Below are positions 31,246 to 34,821 of a stretch of 34,821 nt of DNA, one piece after another. The position numbers and the translations under genes are program-made. Below the pieces are notes generated by a model. The model worked only from the letters and a program-made list of their open reading frames with translations. It had not been told where the DNA came from and made no database searches. Source of the DNA: a methanogenic archaeon (GTDB taxonomy: Archaea; Thermoplasmatota; Thermoplasmata; Methanomassiliicoccales; Methanomethylophilaceae); assembly GCA_902763685.1 (NCBI GenBank), contig CACWTF010000005.1, positions 1-34,821 of the forward strand. The letters are read 5' to 3'. Each line of letters starts with the position of its first letter. Positions within the stretch are counted from its first letter, which is position 1.

Positions 31246-32499
31246 TTGTCCGGTAGGTACGGCTCAGCAAAGGGATTCGCGAAGCGCAACCGCGCTGTCA
31301 TAACGATGGGTCTCTCTGCATTGGTCATCGCCGGAACCGCAGACCTGTTCGCCGGGATCCTCCAGGACCAGATGACCGGCTATCTCTTCGCCGGAATGAT
31401 GATCTTGATCTACTCCGCCATCGGCATGCGCGGGAACATCTTCGGTGCCATGGGAAGCAGGATCGGTACCGCACTGAACATCGGTACCTTCGAGATGAGT
31501 CTTAGGAAGGGTACCGTACTCCGTGCCAACGTGGAATCCGCGATCCTCTTGACTCTTGTAATGAGCATCGCCATGGGTATCACCACCTGGGTCTCCGCGG
31601 AGCTGCTATTCAGCGATGTCATGAGTGTCTGGGACTTCATTTTCATCTCCACGGTCGGAGGTGTCGTCGCAGGGGCCATCGTGCTCGGATTCAACATCCT
31701 CATCGCGTATGTGGGGAACAAACGCGAGTGGGACGTGGACAACATCACCGCACCGCTCATCGCGGCCATCGGGGATATCGTCACCATGCCCCTCATCTTC
31801 GCCGCGACCTGGATGTTCCTGCAGGTCGACGGAGGCCTCGATTACAGCGAGACCGTCATCATGGGGATCAGTCTGGCACTTATCGCGGTCACTGTTGTAT
31901 TCGCAGTTTATATCATGAAACGCAAGGTCAGCAGGAGGGACTTCAGCGGTGAGGCCAAACGTATCGTCGTGCAGTCCCTGCCCATCCTGATGATCTGCCT
32001 GATCTTCGAGATCGGAGCGGGAATCACCATCCAGAATCAGCAGGATTCGCTGGTGGAATACAGCGTGCTGCTCATCATGCTGCCCGCCTTCCTCAACCAG
32101 GGCAACGCCCTGTCGGGTATGCTCACCTCCAGGCTGTCCTCCATGATCCACCTCGGTACCCTCGAGGAGGGCTGGCTGCCCGGACGCGGGGCGTACGAGA
32201 ACTTCGGCATCATGTACATCTGCGCCATGCTGACCTTCCTGTACATCGGCATCATCTCCTATGCGGCGGCATTCATCACCGGCGGAGGCAGCAACGTATC
32301 CTTCGCCATCGCCATCGCGGTCATCATGATCGCAGGATTCCTGGCCACCACCATCCTCAACATCCTCTCCTACTATGTCGCGGTAGCGGCCACCAAGTTC
32401 GGACTGGACCCGGACGACCACTGCATCCCGATCACCTCCTCGGTGATGGATCTGCTCGGTTCGATGGTACTCGTGATGATCGTCGGTCTGCTCATCTGA
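31246..32499 (+). CDS. MgtE/SLC41-type divalent cation transporter, two-domain form
   Basis: The 417-residue membrane protein is a tandem of two MgtE transmembrane domains, as in animal SLC41 magnesium transporters. MRGNIFGAMGSRIGTALNIG in the first half corresponds to LNQGNALSGMLTSRLSSMIH in the second, and DNITAPLIAAIGDIVTMPL has the acidic residue expected near the ion site. It lacks the cytoplasmic N and CBS domains of bacterial MgtE. Translation starts at TTG 31246 because GAGGTG (31235-31240) sits 5 nt before it and no in-frame ATG lies nearby. The divergent PhoU/RCK_C pair probably regulates it. Confidence 0.9.
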   Translation: MSGRYGSAKGFAKRNRAVITMGLSALVIAGTADLFAGILQDQMTGYLFAGMMILIYSAIGMRGNIFGAMGSRIGTALNIGTFEMSLRKGTVLRANVESAILLTLVMSIAMGITTWVSAELLFSDVMSVWDFIFISTVGGVVAGAIVLGFNILIAYVGNKREWDVDNITAPLIAAIGDIVTMPLIFAATWMFLQVDGGLDYSETVIMGISLALIAVTVVFAVYIMKRKVSRRDFSGEAKRIVVQSLPILMICLIFEIGAGITIQNQQDSLVEYSVLLIMLPAFLNQGNALSGMLTSRLSSMIHLGTLEEGWLPGRGAYENFGIMYICAMLTFLYIGIISYAAAFITGGGSNVSFAIAIAVIMIAGFLATTILNILSYYVAVAATKFGLDPDDHCIPITSSVMDLLGSMVLVMIVGLLI

Positions 32500-32558
32500 C
32501 GCGCGCGTGTGCCCATACTTATTATAGGGCGAACGGCTACTGACCGTCAGGTATAATC

Positions 32559-33716
32559 ATGATCAGCAGAGATGAAGTGTTGGCAAATCTCGGCCGCTAT
32601 GACAAGAAGAACGCAAGGATCGGTGTTCTCGGATCCCACTCCGCACTCGACACCTGCGACGGTGCATACGAGGAGGGCTTCAAGACCCTTGCAGTGTGCC
32701 AGAAAGGTAGGGAGAAGACCTTCGACAGGTACTTCAGGTCCTACAACGACAGCAAGGGCAACCACCTCTGCGGATTCGTCGACGACACCCTTCTCGTGGA
32801 CAAGTTCGTCGATGTCATGAAGCCCGAGAACCAGAAGTTCCTGATGGACACCAACACCCTTTGGGTCCCCAACAGGTCCTTCACCTCCTATGTCGACATC
32901 GACTCCGTCGAGAACGACTGGAAGGTTCCCATGATCGGAAGCAGGAACATGCTCAGGTCCGAGGAGAGGGGAGAGGCCCGCGACTATTACTGGATTCTCG
33001 AGAAGGCCAACCTCCCGTTCCCCAAGAAGGTGGAGAAGCCCGAGGACATCGACGGTCTCACCATCATCAAGGTCCACCACGCACAGAAGAAGCTCGAGAG
33101 GGGATTCTTCACCGCGGTCTCCTACGAGCAGTACGTTGAGAAATCCCAGGAACTCATCAAACAGGGTGTCCTGACCCCCGACTTCGAGAAGCACGCCAGG
33201 ATGGAGCAGTACATCATCGGCCCCGTCTTCAACCTCGACTTCTTCTACGACCCCATCAAGGAGAACGGAGAGAAGGTGGAACTCCTCGGTATCGACTGGA
33301 GGTTCGAGTCCTCCCTCGACGGATACGTCAGGCTCCCCGGAAAACAGCAGGTGGAGCTCGAGAACGACGGAATCATCCCCGAGTACACCGTCTGCGGACA
33401 CAACTCCGCCACCCTCAGGGAGTCCCTCCTGGACAAGGCCTTTGAGATGGCAGAGAAATACGTCGCCGCATCCAAGACCCACTACGACCCCGGAATCGTC
33501 GGTCCCTTCTGTCTCCAGACCTGCGTCGACAAGGACCTCCACTTCTACATCTACGATGTAGCTCCCAGGATTGGGGGAGGAACCAACGTCCACATGGATG
33601 TCGGACACCCCTACGGAAACTCCCTCTACCGTACCAACATGAGCACCGGAAGGAGGCTCGCCAGAATGGTCAGGGAAGGAATCGAGCAGGACAGGCTGGA
33701 GGAAATCGTTTCATGA
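32559..33716 (+). CDS. purP: FAICAR synthetase PurP (ATP-grasp)
   Basis: The 385-residue archaeal enzyme uses ATP and formate to turn AICAR into FAICAR, replacing the formyl-folate step of bacterial PurH. Recognisable motifs are IGVLGSHSALDTCDGA near the start, VPNRSFTSY, RMEQYIIGPVFNLDFFY and the C-terminal YDVAPRIGGGTNVHM. A TATA box (TTATTATAG, about 32519-32527) lies 35 nt before ATG 32559. Its TGA overlaps the start of the next gene in ATGA. Confidence 0.96.
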   Translation: MISRDEVLANLGRYDKKNARIGVLGSHSALDTCDGAYEEGFKTLAVCQKGREKTFDRYFRSYNDSKGNHLCGFVDDTLLVDKFVDVMKPENQKFLMDTNTLWVPNRSFTSYVDIDSVENDWKVPMIGSRNMLRSEERGEARDYYWILEKANLPFPKKVEKPEDIDGLTIIKVHHAQKKLERGFFTAVSYEQYVEKSQELIKQGVLTPDFEKHARMEQYIIGPVFNLDFFYDPIKENGEKVELLGIDWRFESSLDGYVRLPGKQQVELENDGIIPEYTVCGHNSATLRESLLDKAFEMAEKYVAASKTHYDPGIVGPFCLQTCVDKDLHFYIYDVAPRIGGGTNVHMDVGHPYGNSLYRTNMSTGRRLARMVREGIEQDRLEEIVS

Positions 33717-34315
33717 ACGCATACGCAAAAAGGAACAGGCTCGCCGTCCTGCTGCTCGCTCTGCTGACTGTGTTCTCTGCCGGAGCGGTACTCGCATCCG
33801 ATGCATCCGAGGCAGACTCGTTCAATCCCAACGACATCAGTGCCTCGGGATTCAAGGAGGACAAATCCGGTACTCTGACCATACCCATCTCCACCGATGG
33901 ACCCAGGACCGTCACCGTTCTCGTCAAGGAGGAGGGCAGGACTCTCGTCGACAGGCTGTTCACGAATGTCGAGGGCGATGTTTCCCTCAAAGTCAGCTTC
34001 GAACTCGGCGTGGGTGACCACAATATCATCGTTACAGTAAACAACGGCGACGACATCAACGTAAGCAAATCAATCGAGATCTCTGTCGACGAAGATATCT
34101 GGTCCAACATCACTACCTACATCGCCATCGTCGTGGTCGCCATCGTCGTCATCGTCATCGTTGTGCTTTACATGCGTGCGAAGCCCAACAACAAACCCAC
34201 CACCACCTTCACCCAGCTGGAAGAAGAGAAGAAGGCCGCAGCCGCCGCTCCCGAGAAGGAGAAGGCAGCTCCCAAGACCGAGAAGATCAAATACACCAGC
34301 TCCAGAAGGAAGTGA
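33713..34315 (+). CDS. Membrane-anchored surface protein of unknown function
   Basis: The 200-residue protein has a signal peptide (LAVLLLALLTVFSAGAVLAS, residues 10-29), then a beta-rich ectodomain of about 100 residues resembling an Ig-like or CARDB fold. A single membrane helix follows (about 135-154, IAIVVVAIVVIVIVVLY), and then a Lys/Ala-rich cytoplasmic tail ending SSRRK. No family is recognised. ATG 33713 overlaps the purP stop by 4 nt (ATGA), so it is translationally coupled to a purine enzyme with no obvious connection. Confidence 0.85.
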   Translation: MNAYAKRNRLAVLLLALLTVFSAGAVLASDASEADSFNPNDISASGFKEDKSGTLTIPISTDGPRTVTVLVKEEGRTLVDRLFTNVEGDVSLKVSFELGVGDHNIIVTVNNGDDINVSKSIEISVDEDIWSNITTYIAIVVVAIVVIVIVVLYMRAKPNNKPTTTFTQLEEEKKAAAAAPEKEKAAPKTEKIKYTSSRRK

Positions 34316-34332
34316 ACACAAACCCATCTATC

Positions 34333-34358
34333 GGGGGCTTCGGCCCTCATCTTTTTTT
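34333..34358 (+). terminator. Terminator of the purP operon
   Basis: A GC hairpin GGGC TTCG GCCC, extended by weaker pairs, starts 18 nt after the stop codon and is followed by a run of seven T residues at 34352-34358. Confidence 0.75.
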
Positions 34359-34368
34359 CCACCTTGAG

Positions 34369-34383
34369 TATGACAGTTAGTAC
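34369..34383 (+). repeat. 15-mer direct repeat, copy 1
   Basis: TATGACAGTTAGTAC differs from copy 2 (34448-34462) by one base. The CAGTTAG core recurs at about 34422-34428. This may be an operator or an insertion scar. Confidence 0.5.
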
Positions 34384-34447
34384 ACGGTTCCTACTGTTTA
34401 TGCCATACCGTTTCCTGTTCTCAGTTAGCAGGTTTCTCTTCTGAACT

Positions 34448-34462
34448 TATGACAGTTCGTAC
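34448..34462 (+). repeat. 15-mer direct repeat, copy 2
   Basis: TATGACAGTTCGTAC starts 79 nt after copy 1 with one mismatch. Confidence 0.5.
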
Positions 34463-34783
34463 CTGATATCCGGGAATACGCCGTATCTGGGAACAAGATG
34501 ATGTCCAAAAGGGCCAATGATTAGAGAATTAGCTATCGGTCAAGGCAGATTTTCCTTTGTCTGGGTATGTGTAAACCGTAAGTGGGAACGAGGCCGGTAA
34601 CAATAGCAATACCAATATTCTGAAAACACGGAAGCACATCCGTGAATAGAGGCAATGCGACGTGGGCCCATGGAGAATCTCTTGGACAGGATACGTCTGA
34701 AAGAAGGCCCTGGTAAACGGTATTCTCAAATATATCTCAGAACTTCAGTTTCGGTCACTTTCGGCCATCTCCCCCTCTTAACC

Positions 34784-34790
34784 TTATATA
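34784..34790 (+). promoter_or_regulatory. TATA box of the gene entering at the right edge
   Basis: TTATATA is centred 27 nt before ATG 34814, the spacing used by most leaderless genes in this window. Confidence 0.6.
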
Positions 34791-34813
34791 CTCCGAGATT
34801 CTGGGAATATCCG

Positions 34814-34821
34814 ATGAAGAC
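34814..34821 (+). CDS. Start of a further gene, cut by the window edge
   Basis: Only ATG AAG AC is visible (Met-Lys). It is called solely because the TATA box lies at the leaderless distance. Nothing can be said about the product. Confidence 0.4.

Larger units (their letters stand above)
34359..34813. other. 455-nt non-coding region
   Basis: No gene can be supported here, and base composition is more AT-rich than the coding DNA around it. It holds the two 15-mer repeats listed separately, a CGGA...TCCG hairpin near 34630, and a promoter at its right end. The longest frame, on the minus strand at 34529-34729, looks like random sequence. It could be a long regulatory region for the gene starting at 34814, an unrecognised RNA, or the remnant of a lost gene. 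Confidence 0.5.

Noticed and set aside
34529-34729. 66-codon open frame on the minus strand
   Set aside because: There is no promoter or ribosome binding site and the peptide looks random.
1-34821. CRISPR arrays, insertion sequences, prophage or integration sites
   Set aside because: There are no regularly spaced repeats, transposase or integrase genes. The five tRNA genes show no duplicated 3' ends within the window.

Overview
The window is about 35 kb of gene-dense, moderately GC-rich archaeal DNA. It carries archaeal ribosomal proteins eL41, eL37 and eS1 (S3Ae), the archaeal purine enzyme PurP, a Get3-type ATPase, a pyruvoyl-dependent arginine decarboxylase, heterodisulfide reductase subunits HdrB and HdrC, tRNAs with bulge-helix-bulge introns, and TATA boxes about 25-27 nt upstream of start codons. 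HdrBC points to a methanogen. A bacterial-type HtpG, a zinc-LID adenylate kinase, an InlB-repeat surface protein, and the complete absence of TAG among the 35 stop codons that can be read (30 TGA, 5 TAA) together suggest a Methanomassiliicoccales-like, possibly gut-associated, methanogen that reserves TAG for pyrrolysine. That placement is inference; no 16S rRNA gene or pyl gene lies in the window.

Layout. 0-2 kb: the 3' end of a PFL/DUF711 gene, then a minus-strand stable-RNA cluster of tRNA-Arg(UCU) with an intron in its T-loop, the 35-codon eL41 gene, and tRNA-Trp with an intron that appears to carry a C/D guide for its own anticodon. 2-8.3 kb: a small membrane protein, a ferredoxin-nitroreductase, a PutP-type symporter, HtpG and an SNF-type symporter. 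8.3-10.1 kb: tRNA-Ala and eL37-purF. 10.2-15.1 kb: a tightly overlapping five-gene operon get3 - coiled-coil protein - AMMECR1 - pyrC - YkgJ-like protein. 15.2-17.8 kb: intron-containing tRNA-Met, rps3ae and hdrCB. 17.8-20.5 kb: a LysR/ModE-like regulator divergent from a hydrogenase maturation protease, which overlaps an M16 peptidase tail to tail. 20.6-22.3 kb: PAC2 - arginine decarboxylase - zinc ribbon operon. 22.3-25.9 kb: a membrane protein, a multidomain PP-loop/ferredoxin protein, and a site-2 protease. 25.9-29.7 kb: InlB-repeat protein, GlcD-type FAD oxidase, adenylate kinase, tRNA-Gln and crcB. 29.7-32.5 kb: two PhoU/RCK_C proteins divergent from an MgtE-type transporter. 32.5-34.3 kb: purP coupled to a membrane-anchored surface protein. 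The last 0.5 kb is non-coding and ends with a TATA box and the first codons of another gene.

Functional links. PurF and PurP give the first committed and a late step of purine synthesis, PyrC a step of pyrimidine synthesis, and Adk balances adenylates. HdrBC, the hydrogenase maturation protease and the GlcD-type oxidase belong to energy metabolism. PutP, SNF, CrcB and MgtE with its PhoU/RCK_C partners handle solutes and ions. The most unusual signals are the two tRNA introns near 1.0-1.4 kb, the Get3-centred operon, the divergent promoter at 25.12 kb, the multidomain PP-loop protein and the orphan non-coding region at the right end.
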